From: Tetrastigma voinierianum
Taxonomy: Eukaryota; Streptophyta; Magnoliopsida; Vitales; Vitaceae
Assembly: GCA_016808115.1 (NCBI GenBank)
Contig: JAEQBH010002847.1
Coordinates: 310,001-374,000, forward strand
DNA length: 64,000 nucleotides
Reading direction: 5' to 3'
This document shows positions 46,911 to 60,107 of this stretch, piece after piece (position 1 is the stretch's first letter; each line of letters starts with the position of its first letter). The notes beneath the pieces are model-generated. The model had not been told where the DNA came from, ran no database searches, and worked only from the letters and a program-made list of their open reading frames with translations. The position numbers and the translations under genes are program-made.

Positions 46911-47089
46911 TATGAAACAGTTTCATATGTTGAAAACCAATCTCGATTAGGACACTTATGAAACATACAACCTCAATAAAGAATCCAATCCTCAAAAGGT
47001 ATGGAGTCGCCATCAGAAGCAAGTAGGAGGTCTCCCATCACACTATAATTATCTTTTCTGTACTAGCTTCTTTGAAATTTTTTGGTTCT

Positions 47090-47825
47090 TAGTTTCTATT
47101 CGAAGCTCTCTTATTCTTAAATACGCAACTTACAACATTCAAATATGATGTTCCCATTTTCTTGCAATAGATTTAACTGGTCATACATCTCCCCACAACA
47201 CCACGAGTGCTTCTTATGTGTCCTCTCTTTAAAGACAAAGCCCTCTGCTTGAGCCTCATATCTTACCACGAGATGTTTCATTTTCTCCTTTGAAAATAAG
47301 GCATCATAAACTTCATCCAAAGTAAGGGTTTCACGACTATAAAAAATAGTATCCTTGAAATTCAAATAAGGAGGTAACAAACACAATAAAATCAACCTTA
47401 AATCTTCTTTATCATACTAAACCTCCATGGTCTCTAAACCAAAGACGATCTCCTTAAAGGTACTTAAATGATTTTCTAAAGAAATACCTCCTACCATATG
47501 ATGAGAATATAATTGTTGCTTCAAGTGCAACTTACTTGGTAGACTTCTCGTCAAGCATAACTGCTCTAACTTCAACCGTAATGCAACAATAGTTTTTTCC
47601 TTTAGAACGTCTTGTAAGATTTGATTTTATAAGTGAAGATGAATATAAGATAAGGTTTTTCCATCCTTATGCTGTTCTCCTCATTTTTCCACGACGAGGA
47701 CATCTTATCAAACCTTAATAGTGCATCAAATCCATCTAAGCGAGGATTTCACACATCTTTACCTGTCATCATGAAAATCTAGTGTTTTGATCCAACAACG
47801 GAATATCATACTTAATTGTTGCCAT
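47090..47825 (-). pseudogene. Tork/TNT1-type copia gag remnant
   Basis: The start at 47825 reads MATIKYDIPLLDQNTRFS, a hallmark of this gag class. Lower down, LCLLPPYLNFKDTIFYSRE and SKEKMKHLVVRYEAQAEG (47395-47220) and a decayed CCHC knuckle ending ECCKLRI (about 47117-47170) follow. Stops and shifts lie between. Confidence 0.82.
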
Positions 47826-48039
47826 TGCAAAGATCAAGCTTGATGCTTTCTCATAACTTTTTCCCCTCATGACCTAGAATATTTATAGGGATATTCCCAA
47901 AAGCTTTCTTTATTCTATAAGGAAACCTAATATTACAATAATATAACATAGGAATTATCCTATAAAATATTCTTTACAAAAATGAACAATTACTAATTAG
48001 GAATTTGTGACATATTTTAACAGAAGAGATATGAATGTA

Positions 48040-48329
48040 TCTAAGAGTTTTTTATTTAACTAGATACATTTATGTGTTTATGATTTTATGCCAAGGGGAA
48101 GAATTGTTTATACCTAAGATTTTTATGGAATTACTTTAGTATCACTATCTACTTATCATCCTTTGGTTATAATTCTTGTCTTATCGTTAAGATAATAAAT
48201 TCCACAACTTGTATTTATTTTAATTGATTAAAATTCTTATCATGCTATTAGTTTTAATATACTATTGGATTGAGGGGGAGAATTACACATCCTAGATAAA
48301 CAAGGTTTGTCATCACAAAAGGGGATATT
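48040..48329 (+). mobile_element. 3' end of a SIRE-type copia element with polypurine tract
   Basis: Non-coding sequence with two G-rich purine tracts (ATTGAGGGGGAGAA near 48271 and AAAAGGGGATAT near 48317), TATGCCAAGGGGAAG, and GTTTGTCATCACAAAAGG just before the end. This is the known layout of SIRE/Maximus 3' ends, where the next base should start the SIRE LTR. Here a gypsy LTR intervenes and the SIRE LTR starts at 50898. Confidence 0.72.
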
Positions 48330-50897
48330 TGTAACACCGGTATATTAATATATGTTTTGTTATATTCAGGTAAGGATTTTTGGGGAGCAAATGCAACTTA
48401 TGCCCTATGATATTTTATATTGTGATTAAGATTAGCAATCTTAATGGTTGGTTTAATTAGAGGATTAGCAAAGTGTGTTAGATTGCATTTTTATGGCATG
48501 GGTCGATTATGCAATTAGGTAAGTTTAGTGGTTTGTTAGGATTTGTATTGAAGTATGTCTTGAAGGGGACCACTTTGAAAAACTTGTTAGTGGAGAGGGG
48601 AGTAAAGTGCAAGTCATGCTTGTAATTCATAGTAACATCTTTGAGGCGCGTACCTCTGGGGTGGGAATATGGTAGTGGCAGGTGTGAAGAAACTGTTATT
48701 TTGAAGCAAAATGATTATCATGGACTTGGACCTTAGATAACTTCTTGCTGATGAAGAATTGGGTTTGATGAGTAGGAGGGTTAAGAAGGAAGTGAGAGGA
48801 GGAGGCAGAGGCAGTTTTGGTGAAGGGTTCATAAGATGACTGTAAACATGATCTTTGAGGCCTTGATTGTATTTCTATTAGACTTTGGTTATATTCTAGG
48901 GTTTTGGTAGGATTTCATCTAACTAGTTTGATAGAAAAGGTGAGTTTGGTGGAACCACTAAATTGTAAAGAAGCTAGGTTTTGTCACCGGATAGCATGTG
49001 TGTGTCGAAAGGGAGAGTCTTTGTCAGCTTTCCCCTTGACCAATGGCAGTGTTTAGTATAAGTTGGCCTAAAGAACTCAGAAGCTGGATGATTCTAGTTG
49101 GAGAAGAAGCCGAACCTAGCCCTTCGGATATCCAGGAGAAACCAAGAACCTAAACCCCTACCATAAGACCCTTGAATTTGAGGTTAGAGAGTCGGTCTGG
49201 TCTGTCCCTGATGGAGGCGGAGTTCTGTTTTTTTTTTGAGTCATAAGTTGAGTTATATTGATCCAAATGGAGTGATTCAAAATCCTTCTCAAAGTAGCCA
49301 CATAGGGGGAGTAACTTCATGAAGAAAGTATGGCCAAATTATGGCTCATTTGAACCCATAATTCGTTAGTAAAAAATTGAAAGAGAGGGCACATAATCTG
49401 TCCTTAGGAAATAGTCTCGGGAGGTCAGTGTAAAAACCATAACTCTTGATTTTAGAGATCGAGATGACTTGATTTAAAGGCTGTGGAAGCTAAGAGATAG
49501 GGGAACTTTTGGTTAAGACCTGATGAACAAAAACATGTATGGTTGGTAAAAAAATTATAGTTGAGAAAAAAAAAAAAAAAAGGAGGGAGTCTTGAGATAG
49601 GGTGAAAAGAGGTACAAGTGTTGTGTGTGCTGTTTGTGCTACCCTAATAAGGGGTGTTAAATGTTGATCTTAGTAAGTGTAAAAGAGTGCACTTGGAGGA
49701 TTAAGGTTTATGTTGGAGGTATAAGAATTTGTGTGATTCGAGTGGTGAAGTAGTAATAGACCAATTGGGTAATTTTATGTAACCGGATTGTTTGAAATTT
49801 AGAAATCTTATGAGCACATTAATTCTGATCGCTTTGGAATTAGCCGTGGTTTGACTTCCTTAGGAGACTTGTGGATTTTGAATCAAGGAAGGTAGAGGAT
49901 CTTATAACCTTCTCACATCTTTGTGGTTTTGATGTTGTAGAATTCCCTATACCATTAGCGCTTTGTATATGATTTTCTAGTGATATATAAATGTATATAT
50001 TTTTTATATGGAAATCTTTAGATGCTTGGTACATGATGTTTTAAAATATCCATGTGGTTGAATGCTTTGTGAAATTGTTTTAAAGCATGACATGGGTATG
50101 AAGGCTAGTGTGAGAATTCGGATTAGTCATAGTGGACACGGGACGATGACTAGTCGCAGGTTGTAGTCCCGAAAGGTCATAGATATGCGGGATGTGGGCA
50201 TATCCTGGGTGGTAAGTCCAGAAATTTGCCGTTGTTACGCGGGATGATCGGCTAATCCCAGGTGAAAGCCCAAGTCAGCGATGAGGGTTGAGATGATTGG
50301 TGTATACATTATGTGTTTCCATCAACCTATTATTTGTAAAATGCTCATGTTTTGAATATTTTCGAATTATGTACTTATAAATTGAAATGTTTTTATGAGC
50401 ATGGCTTGTTATGGGATTCACTATTGAGTTGTCGAACTCACGCCCCATTTATTTCCCTCACCGCAGATGCAGTCTGAGACGGTTGCGTGACATGAAAGTT
50501 GGACACACGGGGTTTTTGAGGATGGGAAGTTTGTATACCAACCTTAGCTTATTGGTGTTGAGCATACATTTTGATGGATCATCACGGTGTTATGTGGATA
50601 TTCTATTTGTATATTTGAATGATTGGTATCTTTTGTGGATCATTGTAAATTTACGACTTTGTGTAGCCACTAGTTTTGGAACTGTGTAAATGTTATTTTG
50701 ATCAAGTGTAAATTAATATAGTTTAGGTACATTGAGGAATTAACTAATATTAGATATGTCATACTGTTTGAGAGAGACTGCAGATGATGTTTTTATTTAC
50801 TTTTCCAGTTAGAGTCTCAAGTGGGGTTTAGACTCAAGTTGTGAAAATCGGTGTGCAAAATAGTGACATAAATCTGCAGGTGGAGTCAGGGTGTGAT
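48330..50897 (+). repeat. Ty3/gypsy solo LTR inserted at a SIRE PPT/LTR junction
   Basis: It starts TGTAACACCGG at 48330 and ends about GGGTGTGATG near 50897, giving the usual inverted terminal pair in decayed form. The 5-bp flanks (ATATT and about ATGTT) are an imperfect duplication. Sequence on both sides belongs to SIRE. A GC-richer block with GCGGGATG words lies at 50150-50290. Small ORFs (for example 50411-50689) are not conserved coding sequence. Confidence 0.7.
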
Positions 50898-52425
50898 GTT
50901 GGTCCAAGGGTATCTCTAATTGAGGTTTTGATGATAACCAACGAAGGTTTTGGTTACTAATGGTTAAAATTGAGATGAGTGATTGGTTGTAATTGATCAA
51001 ACATCAAGTGAAGATATTTAAAACTTAGGATGTTAATGGTGTACTTGATTAAGCTCTTGGAAGACAACTTCACTCATTCAAAGAATCAAGAATTCATGTC
51101 TAAGATGTCAAGTAATCAAGATTTTCAAAAGGAAGAACAAAAATGAAGATCTTTCAAGTTTAGGATGTCAATGTAAGGTGAATGCATTTGTGCACTTTAG
51201 GGTATATCATTTCTCTATGCATCATCTCATAACTAGGTTGTTGGCCCAAGGGTACCTCTAATTGAGGTTTTGATGATCAAAAACCAAAGTTATTATTTAC
51301 TAATGGTTAACATTGAGTTGATTGATAGGTTGAAATTGATCAAGCATCAAATGAAGATATTTCAAGCTTAAGATGACAATGGTGTATTTAATCAAACTCT
51401 TAGAATTCAAGTTTACTATCATTAAAGAACCTAGATTTCAAATCCAAAATGACAAGTAACCAAGACTCCAACCTCAAACTTTACTAAAGTGAAAGATTTT
51501 TAAAAGCTTGGAATCTATGTAAAGATAGATACATTTGTGCACTTTAGGGTATATCATTTAGTACATGCATATTCTTACGTAACTGGTTTTGTCTAAATTG
51601 GATATCTTTTGAAAACTTCAGTATGAGCATCAAATACCAGGTGTTTTGTTTAAAAAGCCATTTAAAAGTGTTATCTAAGTTTTGAAATTAGTTTGAATTA
51701 AAAAGAATCTTCGTATTTTTTGAGACCTTTTTTAGGCATTCTTTACATACATTGTCATTTTTAACTCGATTTGAAGCTTTCAAATTTATTAAATAATTGG
51801 AAATTCAATTGTAATCATCGAACTTTATTTGTTGAGGTTTAGAATATTCCTTAAAGAGTAATTTAAATTTGAGACTAATTTAGGCGAAAAAAAGAGGAAC
51901 AAAACGGATCCAAAAGCGACAATTTTGTGAAAGCTTAAGGTTGTGTTGTTGTTTAGTCAACTAGTTAAATTTTTAAGGTTTAACGTTAAGCCAATTGGTC
52001 CAAAAGTGGTTATTTGGATTGAGTCAGCCTCGTTGGAATTAAAGAAAAGTTCATTTTCATTTTGAACTGATAGACCAACGATGATCTGTTTAGGAGCAGT
52101 TTGAGTTGTGTTTTCTTAATGAGTTATGATTCTTTATTATTCTTCCCAGAGTGTAGACATGCAGTAATGATGGGTGGTTCATCAATGGGTTATAAAATGG
52201 TAACCTATAGTGCATTTAAATGCATTATTTAAGTCTATTCAATAAATAGTCCCAGATGAATGGTGCGTGATCCAATCGGAATGAATGAAGTGAAACAAGA
52301 TGTAAGTTTCCCCTCTATATATTTGTTTTTTGGGATCATTTATTGAAAAAGACAGTGCATTAAGCTCTCAACTAATGTTTTCTCTTGCTAATCCAATTCT
52401 AAAACAAATTTCTTGTTGCATTCAA
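50898..52425 (+). repeat. SIRE LTR with a 342-bp tandem duplication at its start
   Basis: Two direct copies begin GTTGGTCCAAGGGTATCTC (50898) and GTTGGCCCAAGGGTACCTC (51240) and continue in parallel through TCTAATTGAGGTTTTGATGA to GCACTTTAGGGTATATCATT. Downstream are a promoter-like CTCTATATATT (about 52312) and a probable end near TTCTTGTTGCA (about 52421). The PBS was not clear. Confidence 0.7.
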
Positions 52426-53239
52426 TTCACTTTCATAACTAAAATTTTTTACTTTGATTCATGTAGCTTGAGGTTGTAATGGAAACGATCTTGTGAGATA
52501 GAGAGTATAACATGAAGCCCAGAGGAAGCCAAAGTGTGCCATAACATGAAGGATTGTGGGGAGTGCCCATTAGGCAAAATCCACGTGTAAAGGAAGCAGG
52601 TTTGGGCTTGAAACTGGTGAAGCCCTCTATTGATTGAAGGTTGAGGAGAAATTGAATGAAATTCACAAAGGTGTGCACTAATGGGCATTCACAAATCTCT
52701 TTATTAGATGCTCTTATAATTCAAACTTATGAATTTCTTATTGATTTACTAAAGTTTTTTGAAAGCGAATTCAAACACCATTTGGACCTCTCATCTGCTT
52801 TCAATTGGTGGCATCATATCTAAGCCTCTTGTTTGCTAAAACTTAGTTTAAGAAAATGACTATGATGTATAAAACCTTACTTTCAAGTGAAAGTTTTCTA
52901 TATTCAACAAACCCCTTTCTTTCTTGTGTCCAGTTATCCGATTTTGGAAAACAAAATGACTTAGTATTTGCAATCTTGACATGAGTTGGAAACAATTTTG
53001 TGGATGCACCTTTCCAACTAAAGCTTAGTTGATGCAGATTAAAACTAAATAACCTTAAGGAATATGATAACTCCAAAATCAAAGTTTCCCAGAAATAAGT
53101 TTAGGCTGCCCACAGTCTTATATGTGTGTTATGATAGGAATGAATCTACATTAAGTAGCAGTACAAGTATTAAAGAGGTTTGGAGGATTACTTGAAATTA
53201 CCCATGAAGGAACTAGCAGTAAAGGATTCTAAGGATTGG
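52426..53239 (+). other. SIRE leader region, no gene recognised
   Basis: It lies between the LTR and gag. The opposite-strand ORFs at 52439-52688 are overlapping frames without family resemblance. Confidence 0.45.
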
Positions 53240-54480
53240 AATTCTTGTTGACGATTATGAAATGTTTAAAATGAAACCTAATGAATTTATTGTTGAGATG
53301 TTTACTAGCTTCACAAATGATGTCAATGGACTTGAAGGCTTGGGAAGAAAGGTAAGTGAACAAGAAAATGTGTCTAAAGTTGTAAGATGCCTGCCTCCCA
53401 AATGGAACTTCAAAATGAAGGATATTGAGGAAGCAAAGAATCTAAGTGAGCGACCTCTTGAGGAGATTATTGGATCCTTGATGACCTATGAAATGAAGAT
53501 AGCAAAGCAAGAAAAGGAAATGCAAGAGGAAGAGCATTACCCTCAAAGCTCAAGAAGGAAAAGTCATTGATGAGACAAAGAACAATTCTGCTGGAAGAAG
53601 ACATAAGCCCTTATCTAAATCTAGCTAATGATTAAGGATAAATTTAATTGGAAGGACTTAAAATAGAATGGCCTTCTGAAAGGTCCTTTAAGAAAGAAAA
53701 AGAAAAGAAGGAGCTCAAGTAATTTTCTAAGTGCGAAGTCGGGTCATGTAAAATATGATTGTTCTCTCTACAAAGCTAGAAGAGAAAATAGAAGAGCTAT
53801 AAATATATAAGCATGGGTCAAAGTGAGATTTATTCGATGATGAAAATGAGAAAGAAGTTGCCAAGATGTGCTTCATGGCTTTTGAGGATCAAGATGATGT
53901 AAATTCTAACTTTGATGATGATGAATTTATGCTTGAATATGAGGAATTTCTCAAAGACATCAACAAGCTTGATGAAAAGAATGCCTCACTTAAGAAAAAG
54001 GTTTTTGAGCTTCAAAAGGAACTTGATGAAATAAAAGAAAATTTTGCAAAAGTTGAAGCTTCAAAAATTTCTCTTGAGAAGGTAAACGAGGAGCCACTCA
54101 AAAATAATGAATGGTTGATCTCTTCCCTCTCTAAATTCTCTTGTGGACAAAGGCCTTCTTTGTATAGTCCCCAACTAAGTACAATATGTTTTGATTAAAA
54201 AAAAAAAAAAGGGGCTAGGATCATGAGTCTTGAGGCAGAAAAATATTTCAAAATTTATTTTGTCTCAAGAATGCACAAATGAAGGTCCTTAACCCACAGC
54301 TTTTGTGGTAGGGAGGACATGTTAGTAGTACTAGTCCTCTTAAGACTAAGATCTAAAAGACAGCAAGCCTCAGTCAAGACTTGGGTTGAAGTCAAAGTCA
54401 CTAACACGAGGACCCCGAAAGAGATTTGGGTACCTAAAACTTCTTGATTTTATTTTGAATGGAAAGAATGAAAAAATGGT
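53240..54480 (+). pseudogene. SIRE gag (UBN2 type), broken
   Basis: The ORF at 53262-53570 reads KMKPNEFIVEMFTSF, NGLEGLGRKVSEQENVSKVV and RCLPPKWNFKM, then EEAKNLSERPLEEI and GSLMTYEMK, the conserved SIRE/UBN2 gag core. After frameshifts a decayed knuckle region follows (about 53730-53770). The ORF at 53866-54198 reads CFMAFEDQDDVNSN and continues into a coiled-coil-like acidic/lysine segment (about residues 25-75). RGPRKEIWVPKTS-like sequence, usual near the end of SIRE gag, is at about 54410-54446. A poly-A tract is at 54197-54210. The element is cut by the gypsy LTR at 54491. Confidence 0.82.
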
Positions 54481-54490
54481 TCTTGGGTAG

Positions 54491-56597
54491 TGTAACGCCT
54501 TCAAAATACCCTAGAATTTTTATAATAATTTTTTATATATTCCGGGTATGAATTGAACCAAACTTATGTTTTTTTCAGGGAAAACGAATAAATTGTTAAA
54601 TTGTGAAAAGTGAAATGAATATCTAAGCATATGATTAAATATTATATGCTAAAATGAGAAGTTGATTGAACCCGGAAATAAACCCAAGTGAAGAAGGGAA
54701 AATTTGGAATTTTGTAAAATGAGGACCTAAGTGTCAATTGAGGAAATGTTTGTGTTTAAGTGCAAATAGAAGTGATATATGTGCTATAAGGTAGAAGTGA
54801 GCATTGATCAAAAATGAGTTTTTGATGTGCGAACATGGCCTTAGGAGAAATGAGTGATATTAGACCATATTGGTGCCCAAAATGCTCAGCCCAAACCACT
54901 TTTGATATTGGGAGAGCTTGAGAGAGGAAAAGCTAGGGTTTTGTGTGTGAAGATCAAGAGATTTGTGTGGGGCTTGCTTTTTGGTGCAAGATCTTGCAAG
55001 AAGGAAGGAAGAAGAAAGCTAAGGCTTCGAGTGCATAGGGATTTGAGGTAAGAACCAAACCCTAGATTTCTTTACAGATAATGTTTAAGTTAGAAAAACC
55101 TAATCCATCCATGGGTTTGCTCATGGATTGGACTAGATGACTTTAGAATATTATTGGGATGATTCCAGTTTGTTTGAGATTTTGAGTGATTTTGGAGAAA
55201 ATCGCAAAAGGAAGAGCTTCGAACAAACACGAATACGCCACGGCGTAGGGAACCCACGTTAAACGTAATACTGCTTTACTGTGGGTGCCTCACAGCCAGT
55301 GGGCTTTGGGTGCCAAAAAATGGCACCCACCAGTGCTATGACGTAGCTTTGCTCTGCGGCTCAGCCTTGATAGTCTTTATCATGAAGCTGGAAACCACTA
55401 ATTCCTAAGAACAAATTTAGGTTTGTTGAAGTCTCCTATCGTCTGCTGATAGTTTAAGGACCTAATAAATGATTATTGAGTAGTTTCTGTCAAGATCTAA
55501 AACAAAATGAAAAATGTACCATACCTGTAGCCTCGTAAAACACACTTGCCCAGGCGAGACTTAGTGTCTTAACCCAAGACCATTAACGGAGATTAATTGT
55601 AATTCACTAAAAATGTATAATAATTGTTTATCCACTAAAAGTGGTGTAATTTTTATTGACTAGGGACGGGTGAGGATCACCTAACTGGGCCAAGATCGAG
55701 AAGGAAGAAAGCGAGCCAGACAACTTTGGTTTTGTGTGACCTCTATCATTATTTCCAAGTGTTTTGGTAGTTTGCAAATAAATACTGAGAATGATTGTAA
55801 CTGGAATAGTATATCTTTGAAGTGATATTCTGAGAAAGTGCATATGGTTGAAAATGTGAATATTGAAATGTTGTGATTAATTGCATGTGAGTGTTAATAA
55901 TTGTAAGCAATTGAAATCCGATTCTTGGCATCTTGAATTGAATCAATATATTGAGCGACGACATGGCGGGATTCACGGTGAATCAGTCATGAAAATGGCC
56001 GAAATTGTCGATGTCAGCAGGCGGGATGCGCGTCGGCATCGGAAATCATGATGGTGTATGACATTGAAAATGTCACTTGGCGGGATGCACCGGCTGGCAT
56101 TTGTCATGATAGTATGACATTTAAATACCATCGGGGTGCACCAATCGGCGCCGGCGCGATGGGAGGCAGATTTTGAAATAATGGCACATTCACCAGAATG
56201 ATAAAAGGATGAGATTCACGAAGCGGAATCCATCGCAAATGTAGTGTATAAGACGAAGTGAGATTACAAACTTTGATGTCAGCGTGAATTTATATGCAAA
56301 CTAATCACAGTCGCCAAATTGTATGTTTTGAATCTAATGATTTGATTTAAATGATTTGTTGCATGTGGAATTGCATATTTTGACATGATCAATAATTTGT
56401 AAAGTGAAAGCATGTGAAAATGAATAAGCATGAGTATAGTTTGATATAAAAGGCATGGTTTTTTGATAAATGCATGTCATGTTAAATTGAAAATTGAAAT
56501 AGAACTGTATAGAACCACTAAGCATGAAAATGCTTAAGCGTATGATTTTATCTATGAGGTTTGAGTAAATGAGAAAGACAAGATCGAAAGTGTGACA
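54491..56597 (+). repeat. Ty3/gypsy LTR, plus orientation, inserted in SIRE
   Basis: It starts TGTAACGCCTTCAAAATACCC and probably ends AAAGTGTGACA at 56597. It is followed by CCCACATCAGAAAG, a decayed version of TTGGTATCAGAGC. It contains a mid-LTR block of short inverted repeats (GGGTGCC/GGCACCC, 55230-55345) and GGCGGGATGC subrepeats (55960-56110). Only a few dozen bases of interior remain before the minus-strand LTR begins. Confidence 0.7.
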
Positions 56598-56646
56598 CCC
56601 ACATCAGAAAGTTCTGTTGTGACAGATTAACTGTGAAACTGTAAAA

Positions 56647-58628
56647 AATTGGGTGTCTAGATATCACCTCATTTAACTTGCATATTGAATTAACAAATAT
56701 ACAAAAATCTCTCTCTCCTTTCTTTACATGTAAAAGCTGGATATTTATCAAAACATTTCAAAATAACCCAGAATAGGCCCTAAGCTAGGCCTAAGTCATC
56801 AGAGCTAAAACAAGTTTCCTCCCCTGCACTTTGAAAAATAATTCCCACGGGGTGAGCAATACTATGCTGAAAATTTTCCTATAAGGGTTACTTCCCACCT
56901 AAAATGCTATGTGTATACATAAACGTAATCACATTTCATACCATTATGCAACATTATATGAAATGTTCGGGTTATGCATGAGGATGCTACCCTCGTCTTG
57001 ACAGCCTAGGGTCCCAATGATCCCCACTTTTGAAATTGCAAGTGTGGAAACCGGGCATTGGTATTTAACCTGATGACTTAAACCGGACAACCACTCAATT
57101 TTCATTTATCATTTCTGTGATTTTCTTTTCTTTTATAGGCCACGTATTTTATGGTTTTCAATTCTGGGGCCTTGAGCCTTTTCAAAATTTTAACAGCGAA
57201 CTTACATCGGCCAGGAGATTCATGTCTATAGTGAATACTGTTGGAGTGCTTTTTCACCTTGGGGAGGGTGGGGTGGGGTGGATCTACTGACTTGCTCCGC
57301 CCAATACATGTAATTTATCATTTTGATCAATTTTATAAATGACCTCGACCTTGGATTTTGTCTACACATTTGACTCGACCCATTCTCGACACTTGGTGAA
57401 TACTTTAAATACCATGCACCCACACCCGACTCGGCCCTTAATGTGACCATGCATATGAAATGCATGATGCCAGATACTATTTCCTTTATGTTACATGTAT
57501 ATATGAGTGCTACATAAAAACCTTAATACATTGCTACATGAAACAGTAATCACATATGGACAATTAATTTTTTTTACATATAATTTACATCCATACGATC
57601 CATGTTAATCGTGAATGGCATATACTAACATGATTTTTAGCGCAATAACGTGTTATTTAATATTTTAAAACAATAACACACAAAATGGCCTAAATCTCGG
57701 ACCCACATAAAACAGGACACCTCTTGGTCCCTCCACGGTTCATCACCGGGTGTGGGATACCAAAACACACCCTGAAGCCGAAGACATCGGGTTGGGATTA
57801 AAACTAAACCTATTAATCTGGGGTGCGACTTGATTAAAAAATCTGTGATATTAGAAAACGACCCCAATTGTTAGGAATTGACTAAAAGTAGTCTTGAAAT
57901 TCTTTAGGATTATAAACGATCCCAAATTCATAAAATTCCGACACTTAGTCAAAAAATTTGGGACTGAAATTTCTGACCTCTCCACGACCTCTGAAAACCT
58001 CGAGCCATTAATGACCTTTAGGCTAAATAACCTGAAGTAGGAAATTCCACACCTCTTGGAGTTTGATGAAACTTCAAGATTTTGATACCTAAGTGTAGCT
58101 CTTGATGTGGGAGGCGGCTTTTCCTTTTAGCCCCAGTGAAAACCTATGGATTCGATTTTAGATTATAGAGAGCCGAAGAAAATAAAAAAAAATTCCTCTC
58201 TCTTCACGCTCACTCCTCTCTCTCCTCTATAGGTTCTTATGCAAAATGACATTTCTTCCTTTATTTGACTTTATCCTTCATTGTTTTATTGCCCTTATTA
58301 TTTCCTTTTATTTGCATCATCAATCATGTGGCTAATTGTAGACACATTCAAAGTGCACCACATGGCTCTTGCCATGTGTCACTCTCTTGGGGTGCCATGT
58401 GGCATCCCCTTAGCCATGCTATGTGTCATCCGACACCATACACCTCGAAAAACATGTAATTTCGATTGTCTCGGAATTCGACGAAATTTGACATGGCAAT
58501 TAGATTTTGCGAGACGATTTCAACGATGAAGTCCGTTTCGTCATCCGAGATCTAGAAAAATTCTGGTTTTTCAATCGAAATTACCGTTTTACCATTTTTC
58601 GAAAATTCGAATTTTTTGGGGTTTCACA
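56647..58628 (-). repeat. 3' LTR of the pol-less gypsy element
   Basis: Minus-strand start TGTGAAACCCC at 58628. The low-coordinate end is approximate (GATATCTAGACACCC). Collinear with 60747-62726, for example TGCCATGTGGCATCCCCTTAG at 58391-58411 and 62468-62488. It contains a GCCATGTGGC/CCACATGG palindrome cluster (58355-58435). Confidence 0.78.
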
Positions 58629-58641
58629 CTCTTGCCCCTTA
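58629..58641 (-). promoter_or_regulatory. Polypurine tract of the pol-less gypsy element
   Basis: Minus strand TAAGGGGCAAGAG directly before the LTR start TGTGAAACC. Confidence 0.75.
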
Positions 58642-58759
58642 AAAATTTAGTCGAAATTCCACTTAGCAGCATCCTCACATGCATGAAACACCCAGGAATT
58701 TCTACAAGATCATGTCGGGTATGATAACTACTTTGAGTCATATTAATCAGCGACTTAGA

Positions 58760-60107
58760 TGGGGTGTCATCATCATCTCCGAGAATGTCATCAAAACCCC
58801 AGATATGTCTACCACACCGAAGGTCCACCATGAGCATAATCACGAGATCCTCGACTCACAATCCGACATATCGACCCCAGCTCACCACGATCCTGGGGAG
58901 AATTTTCCATCTGATGGCTTTAGAAGGCCTCGACCTCAGTCGAAACTTATCACACAATATCACGATAATGAACATGATGCATCAGGACAACAAATGCAAA
59001 TGCCAGCGTACCATATCGGCTGATCTGCATTCTCGGCCGGCGCCAGTACAGCGGCGTAGACACGCCTGGGTCCTGAAGTCTGGCTTATGAGGCCACGTCA
59101 CGACCTTGGCCCATGTCCTTTGGCCTCCCCGACATGCAGTAACTGCGAGAAGGTGCTTGTATCTTTCTCTACTGGCCCAATGGTTCCTCGACCCATCTTG
59201 GTGTGGAGGAATAAACTATCTTCCGCCTGTCCTATTGTCCTTTGGGACTACGTGACCCAAGCTCCCAGGATCCATGCCTCAGAGTGAGGCAAAATCACAT
59301 TTCATATGTACAGAGTGTGGCAATAGAAGCATGTCATCGACCTTAGTTGAGAAAATCTTTGTACACAGGGCGCTCGTGGGACCCCAGTCTCTGTCTCTTT
59401 CCTAAACTCTAAGAAAGCTTATCCTCCTTCCTCTTCCCACCAGCACTCGCATTTTGAATGCCCCATGCGTCCTCTATCTCTCTCTCTCTACATGCGAGTA
59501 TCAGACCATAGAGTCCATGTCTATATAGCTTTGAAGGCCCCTTGATCTTGCTGAGATAAGACAACTTCAGTCCATTCTCAAATCTCCTGACCTTGGCCAT
59601 GTCTGTGGCCACATAGTCATCACCAAACGTGCTGACTTGGTGAGGTCCAGGCCATATACTCATCATTGTCGTGGATTCCCTTAGCCCGACTCACAGGAAC
59701 TCTTGAGCCCTTTGCATGTCTAGCGATTCTTGGGAAAATACTTGCTCATAAAACCTTTGAACTTTACTTGATCATTATCTACGTCCTAGGGTCTTAACCA
59801 GTCCCACCAGGACTCACCTCTAGCTAAAGCGACTGCTGATCTTGGTCGCATCGGAGGTAATTACGATATCCTCTAATACCTTCTCCCGATCTACTGATTA
59901 TTGATTTTACGGGATCCCTCATATAACGTTGGAGGATGATGTGACTTGAATCTACGGAGATTTTCGAACCTCCTGACTACCGTTACCCCAGCCTGCGCAA
60001 TGGCGGTAGCCCTGACCCTGATAGCCTTAAGCGAGCCTGTCGGTAAAAAACGAGTGGTGTGACACGCACCTCATGGATGACCTCTCACGTCCCCGTCTCG
60101 ACGCCAT
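58760..60107 (-). pseudogene. Gypsy gag and protease remnant
   Basis: The ATG at 60107 opens MASRRGREGHP, close to the gag start of the outer element at 1153. YFPKNR-like and DDYVATDMAKVRRFENGLKLS (about 59550-59620) are followed by REREIEDAW and GGKRKED (59420-59480). A decayed CCHC knuckle (CFYCH, about 59330) follows. A protease-like stretch then parallels 2320-2560, ending FDDILG (about 58780) where the outer element has FDVILG. The frame is broken throughout, and nothing of RT follows. Confidence 0.75.

Larger units (their letters stand above)
45840..48030 (-). mobile_element. Rearranged Tork/TNT1-type copia locus, minus orientation
   Basis: Reading from high to low coordinates: an LTR-type block ending near 47840, the gag start at 47825, gag, a protease fragment joined to the pol C-terminus, a PPT, a full LTR (46419-46119), a PBS, a short interior, a second PPT-like tract (about 45955) and another LTR-type block. 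The blocks at 47850-48030 and 45840-45950 share CTAGAATATTTATAGGGATA. The arrangement implies at least two recombined elements. The interior at 45950-46100 resembles that of the short element at 31450-31940 (GAGCACACAAGA; GTC..TTGCTCTCT). Confidence 0.7.

Noticed and set aside
54841..55051. 65-codon ORF with a Lys/Arg-rich end
   Set aside because: It is the usual weak ORF in the promoter-proximal part of a gypsy LTR, with no conserved domain.
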